The notes beneath the pieces were generated by a model that had not been told where the DNA came from, ran no database searches, and saw only the letters and a program-made list of their open reading frames with translations. The translations under genes and the position numbers were made by a program. Positions 22,266 through 22,268 of a stretch of 22,268 nt of DNA are shown one piece after another (the first letter of the stretch is position 1; each line of letters opens with the position of its first letter). Source of the DNA: Bacillota bacterium (GTDB lineage: Bacteria > Bacillota > Clostridia > Christensenellales > CAG-138); contig JAEXFV010000109.1 of assembly GCA_023451115.1 (NCBI GenBank), positions 1-22,268 on the forward strand, in the 5' to 3' direction.

Positions 22266-22268
22266 CAT

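Overview
The window looks like chromosomal DNA of a spore-forming, low-to-mid G+C Firmicute of the Clostridia type, roughly half G+C by eye. The evidence is a complete gerA-type spore germination operon, the cdaA-cdaR cyclic-di-AMP pair, a SpoIIE/RsbU-type PP2C phosphatase, a wall NlpC/P60 hydrolase with TP-rich linker, strong Gram-positive Shine-Dalgarno sites and many U-tailed terminators. I cannot name the genus. There is no phage, transposase, CRISPR array, rRNA or tRNA here.

Layout. (1) 1-1783, minus strand: the first codons of an exported protein (probably a lipoprotein) with a good sigma-A promoter, a 59-bp perfect palindrome, then a membrane-anchored peptidoglycan hydrolase with its own promoter. 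(2) 1841-6868, plus strand: a tightly packed operon of DUF2804 protein, ABC-F ATPase, a two-domain glycerate-kinase-like protein that has lost most family motif residues, and a MarR regulator. It ends in a cluster of hairpins including a strong terminator. (3) 7119-11225, plus strand: gerA, gerB and gerC homologues overlapping each other, followed by a 53-aa two-helix membrane protein that probably belongs to the same operon. (4) 11230-11603, minus strand: a DUF3006 protein preceded by an overlapping 43-aa reading frame with a promoter right in front. (5) 11682-13109, plus: a 73-aa charged protein and a PAS-PP2C phosphatase with a cysteine cluster in the PAS domain. (6) 13160-15441: cdaA and cdaR, closed by a terminator and not followed by glmM. 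(7) 15515-17119: a COG2509-like FAD-dependent dehydrogenase. (8) 17242-21579: a terminator interlocked with a strong promoter and two MarR-like operator dyads, then marR and a heterodimeric ABC exporter pair, closed by a terminator. (9) 21626-22265: a NimA-like FMN-binding protein with its own promoter.

How the genes work together. Most units are self-contained. The germination operon builds one germinant receptor. The cdaA-cdaR pair makes and tunes cyclic-di-AMP for wall and osmotic homeostasis. The second MarR unit is a classical self-repressed multidrug efflux operon. The first MarR unit (DUF2804, ABC-F, pseudo-glycerate kinase, MarR) is the least explained and is the best candidate for an undescribed module.

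No gene-free stretch exceeds 300 bases. The longest gaps are 1621-1902 (divergent promoters and a dyad), 6869-7118 (terminators and hairpins, no convincing promoter), 17120-17349 (terminator, promoter, operators) and 21525-21758 (terminator, promoter, dyads).
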